DNA of 64,000 nt from positions 1,559,658 to 1,623,657 of the forward strand of contig NW_008709421.1 in the NCBI RefSeq assembly GCF_000327385.1, read 5' to 3'. The stretch is from Lottia gigantea. Lineage: Eukaryota > Mollusca > Gastropoda > Lottiidae. The position numbers and the translations under genes were made by a program. The notes beneath the pieces are model-generated. The model was not told the origin of the DNA. It saw nothing but the letters and a program-made list of their open reading frames with translations, and did no database searches. Shown piece by piece: positions 26,101 to 38,270 of this stretch (the stretch's first letter is position 1; every line of letters starts with the position of its first letter).

Positions 26101-27533
26101 AAAAAATTATTTAGTTTTTGGATATTTTACTAAAAATATTAGTTTGATTCTAATATTTTATTGTAGCGTGTCATCAGACGCCGTCACATATCAATAACTT
26201 TTTAACTAGATTTTGTCAGTGACAGTGGGATTAAACAGATCTACAATGTCAATTTCTTTGCACATATTGTTATGTTAGAACTTTCATCCCTAGATTTAAG
26301 AAGTTTTCTCACCGATGTTGTTGATTTGTTGTTACATTGTTGATGTTTATAATATATAAAAGAAACCAGGAAGCGAATTATGAGTGTACCGAATATCTTC
26401 GAATAACAATATTTAAATATTCAAGTATTGAACTTGGATTATAATATATATTATCAACCCTGTCTAAGTTATCACAGAAATTTGAATCTAGTTTAATAAC
26501 TAACATAGGAAATTATGAAGTAGAAAAATTCTTTGATACATATTAAAATTCATGCCGAATGTTTTTTTCTTTTTATATATTTCATGTGATTCATGCATGT
26601 CATTTAAAATCATAAATATAGATCTTGAAATTCTGAGCCTCTTGAACACAAAGCGTTGCTGACAGCTTAGTATTAACGTCAAGGAATTTACTAGATAAAA
26701 AATCGTGGATTACACACTGAAATTGGAATATATTATGATTTTTCGTATTATTTGTGTAAAATTTTGATTATAATTCGTATATTGAGCTCAATTGTTAAAA
26801 ATTATCTACTGATTGATTTCGTAATTGAATATATATGTATAAAGATAAACTGTACAATAACCTCTTCACTTGAAATATTTCAACATCATCCGCGTTTAAA
26901 TATAATAATAAATAGAATTGTGAATAAAAGGCTTACCTTGATTTGATGGCGACGATTGAGGAGTCCACGCTGTTTTCCCATAAGATGGATCTGAAATTGA
27001 ATTTTAGAATAAATATAAAAAAAAATTCTTAGGCACCATTTAGTTAGAAAAAATCGTTTTGACAATTAATATGATCTGTCTTAACTTACAACACAAATGA
27101 AAATATGAATTGAATTCAAAAGTGATAATTTTCTTCCATGACATAGCTGTCAATGTTTCGTAGGAAAATGACAAGTTCTGTAATTTAAATCCAATTTAAA
27201 TGAGTAGAAGAAGCCTGTAAGAAAACGGAATAGAGACAACGGAAGTTAGGCATTCTTGAAAACGGAAAACAATTTGAATTACATCCTCAAGTAAATGTCA
27301 AAAGAAAATTCTTCTACTTAAAAATTAGCACTGAAGCAAAGTTTAATTCAAACTCTAAAGAAGTAGATTGTATCCTTGGAAACTCCGACGCGAGTATAAA
27401 AAAGGTAGAATGTAGATTTCCTGAAGAAACGGAAACGTACCGGGAAACATCATATGTCCGGGGATACCAGTGAATGTACAAGCCCGGTAGTAGTCTTGTT
27501 GTTTCAAACTCTGCATCCTGTATGGCGCCGGTA
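19620..27533 (-). CDS. ERG: ETS-domain transcription factor, ERG/FLI1 subfamily (four exons found; 5' end uncertain)
   Basis: Sequence-specific nuclear transcription factor that binds GGAA-core sites. Exons (minus strand, 5' to 3'): 27533-27441, 26990-26937, 23887-23813, 20152-19620, all joined by phase-1 GT-AG introns with one open frame throughout. The last exon holds the whole ETS domain ([44 protein letters not shown], the [14 protein letters not shown] recognition helix, [12 protein letters not shown]) and ends SHLGAYYS, matching vertebrate ERG/FLI1. The small middle exons match the FLI1 linker (DPSY...AW; ...GSGQIQLWQ). If the ATG at 27514-27516 starts translation, the product is 245 residues. 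I found no Pointed domain in the window. The ETS call is very strong and the subfamily strong. Whether this is the single invertebrate ERG/FLI1 orthologue, and where the gene begins, are inference. Candidate poly(A) signals (TTTATT on the plus strand) lie at 18845 and 18593. Confidence 0.93.
21134..21276. mobile_element. Small inverted-repeat element (MITE)
   Basis: 143 bp element in the ETS-gene intron. Left end GGGGCCTGGCTTCGCAAG then TATCTTAAGA; right end, reversed, GGGGCTTGGTTTTCGAAAG then TATCTTATGA. About 30 bp pair with a few mismatches and the interior is itself rich in TAAGA/TCTTA complementarity. Target-site duplication not resolved (TTC on both sides is possible), so superfamily unknown. 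Confidence 0.7.
21893..21966 (+). mobile_element. Main repeat family, right-end relic
   Basis: GCGGACAGACAGAC, then GACAGTATACGCCCCGTG: the microsatellite and right end only. Inside the ETS-gene intron. Confidence 0.45.
23813..23887 (-). CDS. ERG: ERG/FLI1 linker exon upstream of the ETS domain
   Basis: A 75 bp exon (25 codons, phase 1 to phase 1) with acceptor cattttag and donor CAAG|gtaaat. It reads (G)[15 protein letters not shown]...NTPWRPQ(G) and splices in frame to the ETS exon to give [11 protein letters not shown]. Its position matches the vertebrate DPYQILGPTSSRLANPG exon. It is divergent, so it is supported by splice signals, frame and position more than by identity. Confidence 0.87.
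23888..26936 (-). other. ERG/FLI1 intron between the two linker exons
   Basis: A 3.05 kb intron. At 24480-24840 it is less A+T-rich and contains a direct repeat of AGGTCA with six bases between (24554-24559 and 24566-24571). The remainder is A+T-rich with short homopolymers; nothing coding seen. Confidence 0.65.
26937..26990 (-). CDS. ERG: ERG/FLI1 small linker exon (DPSY...AW)
   Basis: A 54 bp exon (18 codons, phase 1 to phase 1) with acceptor caatttcag and donor CAAG|gtaagc. It reads (D)[17 protein letters not shown](G). The DPSY....AW signature matches the FLI1 linker (DPSYDSVRRGAW) and the corresponding ERG exon. Short in-frame exons of this kind are alternatively spliced in vertebrate ERG, so skipping here would keep the frame. 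Confidence 0.87.
27441..27533 (-). CDS. ERG: ERG/FLI1 most 5' recognised exon; internal exon or first coding exon
   Basis: A 93 bp open stretch with a good donor (CCCG|gtacgt) and an acceptor-like tttcatttcttatag at its 5' edge. In the frame that splices onto DPSYGK it reads [16 protein letters not shown]...GIPGHMMFP. The open frame runs back past the acceptor to an in-frame stop at 27589-27591 with no ATG between, so if transcription starts just upstream the initiator is the ATG at 27514-27516 (purine at -3). Similarity to known ERG/FLI1 proteins is weak here. Support is frame, phase and splice signals. Confidence 0.68.
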
Positions 27534-27825
27534 CTATAAGAAATGAAACTTGTTTTAAAAGGCTTCTCTTCAATAAGTGCTTATGTATCTAGTAATTGTC
27601 CTACAACCTCGCTTCCGAAACAGCCACACTTTAATTTCCCCTCGGAACTGCTCGTTCTCCTTATAACCGGTTACAAGGCAACTTTCCTGGAAATTGGAAG
27701 GAAACCTTCAAGTCCTGATTTTAAATTCGGTTCCGCAATGATTTTGCTATAGGTTAAAGGAAACTAGCCATTGATTTATCAAGAGAGATATTTATACGAA
27801 AGTCATGTTTAATCAAAAACCTATC

Positions 27826-28090
27826 ACAGTAGCCAATCAAAGCCTCAATTACACGCTTGTCGACAGCCAATGGGCGGAGACCGTGGTTCCATACATTCAA
27901 ATGGCGTCTTTTACTGACAGCGTCGCTATAGTGACATAAAAACTAACACGTGTGCATTTGTTTACATCACATGGAATTGACAAGCGTAAAGTAAAAGCAT
28001 GACAGATTCCTAACCGTTCATTAGACACAACACGAAATGTATTTTTACAACGATGTGTCTTTTGTTTTTGTTCGAGCGTTTCGCTCGGTT
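27826..28090 (-). promoter_or_regulatory. Candidate promoter patch upstream of the 5' ERG/FLI1 exon
   Basis: A locally G+C- and CpG-richer segment about 300-550 bp 5' of the exon at 27441-27533. It contains two CCAAT boxes (27833-27837 and 27867-27871), a GC box GGGCGG (27872-27877), a CACGTG E-box near 27955 and a perfect 6 bp hairpin CGAGCG-TTT-CGCTCG (28073-28087). These are promoter hallmarks in an otherwise A+T-rich region. They are orientation-neutral, so direction and transcription start are inference. Confidence 0.4.
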
Positions 28091-29947
28091 TAGGTTTCAA
28101 CGATGGATTAAAATATTTTAATATAATATATTTGTTTAAATTTTTAGATCATCTTCAGACAGTGCTCAGAATAATAAGTAAAAAAAAAACAAGACGCTAT
28201 ACTAAGATATAGTTAGGTCAGATCGCATAGAGTGGAACTCTTGGTGACAACACGATTCAATTTCTATTTTAATATTTAAATTTTGTTATTTGTAATTTAC
28301 TTACAGAAGTGAGTAACGCGTTAAGCTATGCATGTATTCACCCTGGTTGTCACCTGAAAAATTGTATCGAGACACCTAAACAAAATCAAATGTTGGAATT
28401 TGAGGATTATTAAAATTTTTAGTTTACAAATGTATTAAATGCATTTTTTTTGAAAATATATATCTCGTATAAATCTTTTTTTTTTAAATCAAACTAAAAG
28501 ATGAAAATAGTGATATATGAAAAAAAACATATTCTTTTTCATTTAAATACGAAGATAAAAAGTTTTCAAAACTTGATCTAGAAATCTCTACTGTTAAAGT
28601 TAATTATATTTAAAAGAAACCAGATAGCACAGTTATTGAGTTTTATGTAATCACTCATTTATTTTTCAATTAAAAACACCAATATAATTCTGGAAAAAGG
28701 ACACTATACAAAATAAGGGGAATGAAAAAGTTAAAACGCCAATTTGATAAGGCTAATTTTAGATAATTATAATGTTCAGTAATAGAATGCCAATAAAGTT
28801 ACCGGAAAACAAACCTACGTAACTGCTTTACCAATTGGTCGTAATTATAGTGGAGAAAAATATCCATTACTAAGGCGTGAAATATCGCGGCCTTTATCAT
28901 AATATTCTAATATTTCATTTTAACTGTAGCTCTACACCTGTCAGTGGTTACGTCACAATATTAGAGAAATGGAGAAAATTAGTTATTTGGAAGAAATCAG
29001 CAGTAAATCAGTGTCGGTCAGTTTCTCGGGTTTCTCGAGGCCAATATCCGCTAATTTTGTAGAAATAATAGACAAAAGTCACGTAAATCGATGAATAATG
29101 GTCAACAGTCTGCGTTAATGTTACAATATGAATATTTTATACTACATTTGAATATAATTTATTATAATGTATTGCAAAAAGAAAACTACATTAGTACACA
29201 ATTATTGTGATGTTCAAATATTTTTTCACATATCATTACAATTTGTACATTTATATTTTCTGAATATATATAGATTAAAAAAGAAGAAAATCTTAATTAA
29301 GTCTCAGAAACGACATGAGCTAATCAGTAATAGTGTTCACTGCTAACTTTCACAATTTGGGTCCTTAAATCCATGTGTTATCAAAATTATCCGCATTAAA
29401 AAGATAAAATGACGTCTCACCTTTTCTTGAGACTCCGTCATAAATAGAAAATATATAATATATTGAAATTTGTATTTGAAGGGATTAAGCGGTTTCGTGC
29501 AATTCTGTAGCCTATTAACATATATTCAAGACCCAAAATGACGAACCATGGCCTTTAAAGGTGGCAAAGTACGTATTTTTGATTGAATCGATTGCTACAG
29601 ACACAGCCGCCAAGTAGGCACAATTTATTGCGTTTGGTAATTCATGTATACCGTTCCAATAATCGTTAGCATCGCTACGATAAAGAAGAAGAAAGACATG
29701 AAAATATAAGTCTTCAATTTATTACTATAATAGATAAGATATTTCCTAGTAAAATTACCCTTTCCTGGCAATATGTCAACCGGAAGTGACGAGTCTAGTC
29801 ATTTGTTAGATTCTGACATAAAATCATTTAATTGAGTATACTTTTAACAATTAGCATTGCAAGTCAGAGATATGTAGAATTAAAAGCCTAAAGGATGTAA
29901 GCCACTTAGTAGGCAATCAGTGGATGTCCCAATGTCGCCTAATGCTA

Positions 29948-30431
29948 GGGGCAGACGAGCGTATTTTTTCTTCAAGAAACTAAGGATAAAATGATGTTAA
30001 TGCCCCCCCCCCCCCCCCCGACCCCCCCACCCTCACACCAGAATTCTGAAGCCGCCACTGTTAGTTGAATAATGCTTTATGGACATTGAGTCAGCATAAA
30101 GTTATATGGCCTCTCAGATCAGAGAACCACGAATTCTTCTTCCACAATTCTTGATCAGCCTTTTTAACCTCACGTCAACATTACGTCATCATATAAACAT
30201 GACGTCTGATTGGTTGAAAGATGTCGATCGGTCAATAAAATACGCCGGATACGGGCAGACGTACGAATTTAATCGCCAGCGAAAATAATCGGCCGAAAAT
30301 ATCGAACATATGATGCCGGCGATTCGTACGGGCGAAAAAAATCGCCGTCGACAGGACCGGGCGCATGGGCGAATTTTTCGAGCGATTTTAAAAATCGGTG
30401 CGATTGGGTGATAAAAATCGCCTGTGTGCCG
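29948..30431. mobile_element. Candidate CpG-rich MITE
   Basis: A patch strikingly richer in CpG (GCCGGATACGGGC, CGTACGAAT, GGCGATTCGTACGGGCG) than anything nearby. Its edges form an imperfect inverted repeat: GGGGCAGACGAGCG then ATTTTTTC on the left, GCGGCACACAGGCG then ATTTTTATC (reversed) on the right, about 17 of 23 matching. Internal inverted pairs (CGTACGAAT..CGCC) are also present. No target-site duplication found. A poly-C tract lies inside. Confidence 0.45.
30003..30035 (+). repeat. Poly-C tract with flanking C runs
   Basis: About 18 C, then GACCCCCCCACCC: four C runs able to form an i-motif or, on the other strand, a G-quadruplex. Inside the candidate CpG-rich MITE. Confidence 0.88.
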
Positions 30432-31308
30432 CTTCTATTAGTTTACGAGATAACAGTCTCTGATGCTAAAGAGCTATCAAAACTAGGCACATTTATATTG
30501 TGAAAGTGAGAACATAATTGTTGAATGAACGGAAATAATGTTGCATTGAAGAAGTAATGTATGACACCAAAGATAAATTTTGCGCGGTGAAACATTTTAG
30601 TTGCTAATTGCCATAGTATAGGCTTCAGTAAAGATTAAATTCAAGGGTTATGCGCACTATTTTGGACACTGAATAACCGGAAGAAAGTGGAAGTCAACCT
30701 TCAGAGATTACTATTTAAATCAAGAAGGATGCTTAATGTACCATCATATAATGTAATGGCGACAAGCATTAATTGAATTTTCCGATTTGAAATATTGAAC
30801 GAGAGACTTTTCAGGGAATAATAATTGTTTTTAATTACGGACAATGTATTGACAGAGAGGCGTGCTACCTATAAGATTCTCTCAAGCATGCGAGCGGAAA
30901 TTCATTAAAAGCATCGCTCTCAAGAAAAGATTTTTCTAGTGAGCTAGTCAGACGTAATTAGTCAGTAAAAAGGAAAGCAAAGTGACAGAGATGATTTTTA
31001 AGCTCAATAATATCTCTTTTGCTTGAATGTTAATATATTTTGTAATAAAACTTGCGTTACAGATCGCGTTTTAATTAGCTGTATATATGAAGGTATCATT
31101 CAGTCATTATCTGGTGAGAATGAAGTTAAAGCCCAAATATTCCGAGTAACTTCTTTATATTAAAGCCAAATAACTAAAATATGTTTCTTCTTAATTTTTA
31201 TCGCTGGGCAACTGTTAAGGCATTTCACTTTCTATTTCTCTATATATATCTTTTTTATAAACGGTAAGGTCAAAAGACGAGTCGTCATTTTAATTTCAAA
31301 CGCTGATA

Positions 31309-31362
31309 GTTCTGGACACAGGTGGATTTGAAGGCTCAAATTTGAGCTGTGAACATAAATAC
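31309..31362 (+). repeat. Second copy of the retroposon-tail-like repeat
   Basis: TTCTGGACACAGGTGGATTT, GAAGGCTCAAATTT, GAGCTGTGAACATAAATA. It lacks a 7 bp piece of the copy at 5122 and the triplet tail. Confidence 0.5.
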
Positions 31363-32541
31363 CGTTTCTGAGACTGAGACTGAGTTTCAGTTACGATTGG
31401 GCGAACCTGGCCATTTAAATCAAGAGACACTTTTAATGTACTCAGCTCATCTGAATTGCAATAAACATGATCACTAACGTTGATGGAATTTTGTGCATTC
31501 GGATTTGGTTTTATCTACATTCACAAAGCTGTAACATGTCGATATATATAACAGTTAACAAAACGTGTATTTACCATGTTTCCTTTGTATCATATAAGCT
31601 TATTATAATTACATATTCGATAAGTTAATAAACTTTGTTTTATCTTATCTTACTTATTTTTGATTATCATAAATTACAGACCAATGGATGAAACATTTCA
31701 CTTTCACCTAAATAAAATTTCACATATTTTGAATCACTTTTCAATAACAATGTCATAATTTTTATCAAGATATGCCGAAAAATGTGTCAGTTCTGATGAT
31801 GATGGACCACTTTTTTAACTTTTATCTGGCAATAAAGATAAACATGTTCTGAGTGGATTTTTTTGTTTTGTTTTTTATTGATCTATTGGTGAAGAATAAG
31901 TCAAGTTTACCCTATACTAGAACATTGGTAAACCAGCAAGTTTCATTTGATTTCTGCATATGTCCAAGGCAACTGATTGCCGATTCAAGTTGAATTGAAT
32001 TGAAATTTTGTATGTTGCCTCTTACTTTTATCTGTTTTCGGTCATACTTCTAGCCATTATTTTAACAATAAATCAAAACTTGTTCTAGATCAATGTCTTG
32101 ATGACCCAGGCCAATTGGTCAAGGCATCGACCCCATGTACCTTAAAGTTAAATCGTCTAAATGAAATTGGTCTATAACTGCAGATGGTCGTTATTTGAAA
32201 CCAAAACTCGCTAACAGATTATGAGAGTATGGGACTTTAAATAATATTCTGTAGAGTATTTATTAGAATTTAATAATGCGTATCGTGAGCATAGAAGAGC
32301 TTTTAACTAAACTGAATCATGATGAATATTAAAAAACCAGTGATATTTGAATCAAATTAATTCTAATATCTAACGATTTCTTTTATGTAGACGATAATGA
32401 ATAGAATTTCCAACACACATTTTGAGATATCGCCGCTTTCACTGAAAATTTTTAAGAACAAGCTGCTTCTAACGATTAAAAGACCGACTCGAGTATGTAA
32501 ACGTGATTTTTAGTTTGGAAAATGCTTTTGTTTCATGAAAA

Positions 32542-33060
32542 GATCGCTTGCCAGACAAGGTAATATTGGCAGAAAGGCAACTACTACCAGTATGAAACAT
32601 TCAACACTTCTTTCAAACTTGTTCAAGATACTTTCATTTACAATGATCAAACCAGGTTTCATAAAAATAGATTGAAAGCGTAGTTTCTATTGTCTTCAAA
32701 AACAAATAACTCACTTCATCAAAAAAATCGTCAAATTCAAACTTGTCCAAGATCCCATCAATTTAAATGATCACACCAAATTTCATTAAAATCAGATAAA
32801 AACTATAATCTCTATTGTTCTCGCAAGCAATGTTGACCTACGGATAGGGGAAAGCTCCTTAGATAGGGGTGACGACAAAAAAAATCATGTAGAAGTGTAA
32901 TTCTTTTGTAACACAACTTTAACGCAAGTTTCATCCAAATCAGAACCAAACCCCTAGAAAGCATAACTGAATATTGAACAAAAATTCACAGTTCCAGAAA
33001 GGCCATTTCAATAAGCGGTTGAAAAACTCTCATTTTGATTAAAACCGATTGAAGATATGA
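32542..33060 (+). mobile_element. Main repeat family, diverged copy 4
   Basis: Left end GATCGCTTGCCAGACAAGG, TACCAGTATGAAACATTC, then cores of a diverged type (CAAATTTCATTAAAATCAGA). Right tip not recognised, so the end is approximate. Confidence 0.5.
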
Positions 33061-36000
33061 CTGCGCATATTTCAACATAGACAATTTGTTATATTCTTAC
33101 CAACTATGTTAGTACCCTACGTTATCTTCTTTCTCAAACTGTGGATGGTGAATTTTGTAATATGACCTGTTATGGCTTTCACCGAATTAAATGTATTATT
33201 TATCATTATCAACATTATTATTCATATCTAAACTGGAAAATCTACAGAATAATCAATTTAGGTCGAGAGCAACATCTACTGTTCACTTTTGATCATACTA
33301 AGGTCTGTGGAAAACGGTTGAAAAAAAAAATAGCGTAAACTTTTGAAAAATCTATCGTCCCTTGTCTCCAAACGATTTAATGATACACTTAATCCCAAGT
33401 TATCTATTTTTCTGATTATTTTTCACTCTTCTCGTCATCAATGAATTTGTAACCAAATCAGCAGACAATTGGGCACGGAAAAAAGAAATCATTATATTAA
33501 ACCTCGTATTATTAAATGTCTCGGCCAGGAGGTCCGCCTTTAGTTCTGTCATTGTCATGCACTTTTATCTAACAAGATAGGAAGAGTGGTCGTTCAAGCT
33601 AAGAGAAACTGTCAAAAGTCGGTATAAATTTCACTTAATTGCCAGTGAGGCTCCAAACAAGACGATTGCAAATGGAAAATTCATTAGAGGATATTGTCGT
33701 CATTGTTAAGTAAATGAATACGTCGATCGGTTTACGATTCACATTTATCATGTATAAAAGTTGAATGAGCGACAGTTTTAAGAGATTTGCGTCCACACTC
33801 AATATGTTGGAGTTCAAATTTAGTTGATTTCAACACGAAATGTAACGGTAATAATTTCTATAAAACGATAAAAGGTGATTTACCAAGACGCATTGAAAGA
33901 AATGTTAGGAAATTTAAATGAATATTTTGTTAAGTTCTAACTGTCTCTCCCTTACTGTCGTATAAAATGTAAGAAATAAAGCCTTTGTTCCTTGTTGCTC
34001 AATATTATTTTCATACTCTTTTTATTCTACTGAAATGTCAAAGTGGATGGTTTTGAACTAATAACAAAGCTATTATATGTTCTGAAATAAATAACAAAAG
34101 TTCCGGAAGTGCTTTAACAATATCTCGACAAAAACTTTTCAAAAAATATTGTGAATGTACAGGGTCTAATCCGAACCTACTTACAAAACTATTTCCTAAC
34201 CGGAATAGGGATACACTCATGGTGAAAGCTTTAAGTTTTTTTCTTGAAGCCGATCGATGAACAAACTCTGGAAATGTCTGATTTTGTGCGTGATTATACA
34301 TACTCAAGTGCTTAGATTTTGCAAGAGTCGGAAGTCGGTTCCATTATTGCCTCAAACAAGAGAAGGAAGGCTAAGTGAATGATAAACAACAAGGATAACA
34401 GTGGTAAATAATCCACGATGTTCTTTCTGGTTTGTCTACATTAAAGCACCGTTATGCAACTTTTCGTTTTAAAAATTCGAGAAAATTTCTTGTATTTTGT
34501 TTTCGTTTTTTTTTATTTCTATATATTTTTTAGGGGGGGATTGGTGTAATTTTCTGATATTGTTATTTACATCGGTGAATTTGTCTTCATTTTCAGAACA
34601 ACAAAACACCGAATTCTTATTAAGAAACGTTATATTCTTTTGGGATTTTGCAATTCAGAACAGTTAATTCATTTGGAAGAAGGAAAAAGAACTATTTGAT
34701 GTTTCTGATGGCCTACTGCAGTTAATCTTTGTTATTTGATTTTTATTGAACTAAAATCTAACTAATAACTTACTGACCAATTGGCAGGACGTTATTTGTT
34801 TAATTTCTGATAGGTTTCGATTTGTTTCATTTTTCATTGGTAAAATGTCTTGAAAAATAGGTTTCTTATATTATACCAGACTTCCGTGGAACATTCCTCA
34901 AACCGTGGTGGCAAGTTCTATTCTAACCGGCTTTCTCCTTTAAATCTGGAACTTTTTACAGTCGTAAAATCGTTTAGAACACCCGCGCTCTTTCAGTTAA
35001 GTAAAAAAGAAATGTGCAAGTTTGATAGAAATCAGTAGATTTTGAGCACATTCGATAAAATCCTAAAACTCGAGTTCCTTTAAAAGACACCTTTAATATT
35101 ATAGTTTATCGGTTTCAATTATACAGACTCTTTTATGAAGGCATTTATATCAAAAACTAATCTATACTCTTATAATTGCTATGGGGGTTTGGGTGGCCTG
35201 ATGAACGGGTGGATTTTTTGTTTTGCTTTTTTGAGTTTCTAATAAATCCCAAAATTTCCAATTAAAGACTTTGTCCACAACATGATGATGTCATCTAAAC
35301 AACAACTATAAAAAGGGGACCAAGAAGACAAATGGGTAATACTGAACATGAACAGTTTTGTGTATGAAAGGCTTGTCCATAGCTGCCCATAAGGTTTGCA
35401 GATATGTTTTACTATTGAATATAAAATAAATAGGCAAATCTCTAGGAGTTGTATAATTTCCTCATCGAGTATGTTTGGGTCCGGGTTTTTATCAATTCTC
35501 TAACGGACTGTCATTAACTGCTAGTAAAAAAAATTGTCAAGACTCTCGTTGATAATAGAAGTGGTTTCTTTGGACATAAGTTATTGCTAAATGTTTTCTG
35601 CTAAGTCTTTTAAAATTCGTATAATAAAAAAGTCCCCTGTGTACTTATTTCATTTTAATTGTCTTGTTTCAAATTAAAGCCTTGTCTGTATGTACTTAAC
35701 ATGGCGACTTGACAGAATCTTGATAGGGTAATAACTATATGTTTTTATTGTTTCATTTCAAATCTGCCCTTATACCCTTTTGCTTTACATATAAATAACA
35801 CGTTGTCGGTGAACTTTGTGTAATGTAAACCGTTTCAATTCTGGAATGAATAGTTGATGATTCACTCGATTATGACACAAGAAATCTTTCATCACAGACG
35901 GATTTTAAAAGTATTCATTATTTACCATCCGATTTTCTCTACTATTTTTGAAGACTAGTTTTGATTACTACTTCTATTTCTATAAGAAAACATACTTAAC

Positions 36001-36779
36001 GTTTAACTATAACTCGTAGTTTCTTATTGTAGTATAAAAATCATTATATTTTACGTATTAAGTTTTTGTTCATTTCATGAGAAAATTTTATTTGCCACAC
36101 AAAGGTAAAGATGGTTCGTAAAATTGAATAGTTGTATTAAACCTAGAAGACATCAACAAAGTTCCAAAACACAATAAACGGGAAAAGATTTTTTTTTAAA
36201 TAAAACCAAACGTTTATGCAAGTCGCAATTTCAAGTATTAAACTTAATTGTGGTTTTTATATATTATTACAACTTCAACAATCTGCTTCTCCATAAGTTG
36301 TTTTTAAATAATTTGGAAACTTCTACTAAATAACCAGCGAGTCAACCATGGTTTATTCTCATATAGTTTTGGAGTAGTGTATAGTCTTCGAACACTGGAG
36401 ACAAAATTTGCGTTGTAAATAACCGTTTGTAGTAGCCGGAAAGACATCTGCAGAGGTTTCACTGATGATGGTTGATTGAAAATTACTGCCTTTTATATAC
36501 CGAAATTCGCTTTAAAAAAAAACAGTTACCTTTTTACAATCTAATGAAAAGGCTAAAGACAATTTCCAAAGCCTATAAACCGTTGTGAAGACAACGACAG
36601 GGTGGTAATATCTGAAGATAATTACTGAAGATTCAGAAGCTTCTCCATTAGAAAATCTAGTCCACACATGGAATGGTTACCCTTTGTTATAGTTGTTGAA
36701 AGTTTGGTTATATTCAACTTACCAGGTAACACTACCAGCTGTCAAAAATGATAACAAAGTCTTTAGTTTGAATTTTCAA
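33061..36779. other. No gene recognised
   Basis: A+T-rich with homopolymer runs. No domain signatures on either strand. Confidence 0.5.
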
Positions 36780-37206
36780 GTCAAGGAAAAACCTCAAAAA
36801 CAGTTCATCAAATTTCTTTCAAATTCAAACATGAACATTGAACAAGGTCTCATCACGTACATACACGCGTCATAACTCTGAACCTGTTCATCTGAGATCT
36901 CATCATAATATACATAAATACCATGTTTTATCAAGATCGCATAAATACTGTAATTAATATCATGCCTACAAGCCAAAATTGAAGCGCTTTTACTAAGTCA
37001 AGGGCAATAACTCTGAAACCGTTAATCTGATCGTTACCAATTTTGAACTTGACCGAGATCTCATTAATGTATACATATATAGTTTCTCATTAATGTATAC
37101 ATATATAGTAAGTTTCATCAAGATCGAATAAAAATGTGCCTACAAGAAAGGTGGACGGGCGGACAGGGGCGACGGCAATATACTCTACATTTCCATGTGG
37201 CCGTAT
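36780..37206 (+). mobile_element. Main repeat family, diverged copy 5
   Basis: Two diverged cores (AAGTCAAGGGCAATAACTCT, GACCGAGATCTCATT), microsatellite GGTGGACGGGCGGACAGGG, right end CCATGTGGCCGTATA. A local 25 bp tandem duplication sits at 37063-37110. Left arm not found. Confidence 0.6.
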
Positions 37207-38124
37207 AAAAACAATGAAACTAAATCACCGCATGAAGCTTGTTGGTAAGCCTTTAGTGATACCGACTCGGTTAGAACATGGCAAATTAGATGAAACAACC
37301 TTCTGGTACAACACAAACTCTTGCTCGAATCTTAGCCTTGAAATCTTAACTTCTTTACTTAAATTTAAGTTACGATGTGAGAACAATTTGAATAAGCACA
37401 ACAGATTTTTTATATCTAGAGGCACCCAAATGGACGGACCAACACAAGACAAGAAACTAAGGTATATCCACTGTGTAAGCAGGAGCATTTGCGTGACAGA
37501 TCACGAAAAAGGAGAATGATAGCCCTTCACTTTTTGAACCAACAACATTACGTGTACACGTGAGACATCTATACCATTCATGTAACACCAATCACCAAAG
37601 ATAGTGAAGTCACTGACAACTTGATCAGCCATTCAACAGTTAAAAAATTAGATATTTTAAAGTAAGTTTTCTGAAAACAATGGATAGTGGACACTGATAA
37701 CATCGATTTGCATCATTCCAATTTTCAATCAGACGACTGTAGATCCTGTAAAAGGTCCTTATATATCAATAGTAGCTTTTGTAATAGTGACGTCATAAAA
37801 AGCTTACTTTTAGAGGGATTGCAAGAGCACAGACGTATGGAAATTGGAATGGTTTGAATTGATGTTTATAGTTAATGTGAGTATGATTCTCACCGATAAG
37901 TCATGCGATTTTATATTGAAATTAACATGATATAGGCCTATGCATCCTCAAATCGCTACAAACAACAAATCAGAATATGATTCATTTTCATAATTCATAC
38001 CTCAATTTTGTAGATATTGATAACTATTCTAATTTTAGACAATTTAATCGCTTGTCAATCCCATTTTACTTTTAAGCTTGTTGACTTCATTATCGTTATC
38101 AAGACAAACCATCACTTTAAATAA
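37207..38124. other. No gene recognised
   Basis: An open frame of about 100 codons (37217-37519) continues out of main-family copy 5. No recognisable domain. Confidence 0.5.
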
Positions 38125-38270
38125 CAACACGTGCCACTCTCCAAGACCGTGACCTGATCACGTGTCAATAGCAAACCACGTGATCATATCTTCTGCAGAG
38201 GTGCATGACACTGATTGGTTGACCCGCGGGGTCAGTTATTCCGTTTCGGGACAATAGTTGTCCCGTTAGG
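38125..38270 (-). promoter_or_regulatory. Candidate promoter or enhancer: three E-boxes, CCAAT box, two palindromes
   Basis: CACGTG at 38128, 38159 and 38177; a minus-strand CCAAT (38214-38218); TGACCC-GCG-GGGTCA; and a perfect palindrome CGGGACAA-TAG-TTGTCCCG (38247-38265). This is dense for such an A+T-rich region. Upstream of the minus-strand ETS gene, so a distal promoter is possible. Confidence 0.35.

Larger units (their letters stand above)
28091..32541. other. No gene recognised, upstream of ETS gene
   Basis: Holds the CpG-rich candidate MITE, an ACCGGAAGTG ETS consensus at 29779-29788, the retroposon-tail repeat at 31309 and a less A+T-rich patch at 30840-31010. I searched it by eye for a Pointed-domain exon and found none. 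Confidence 0.5.

Noticed and set aside
37136-37519. 127-codon open frame on the plus strand
   Set aside because: Begins inside the right end of a main-family repeat; translation has no recognisable domain.
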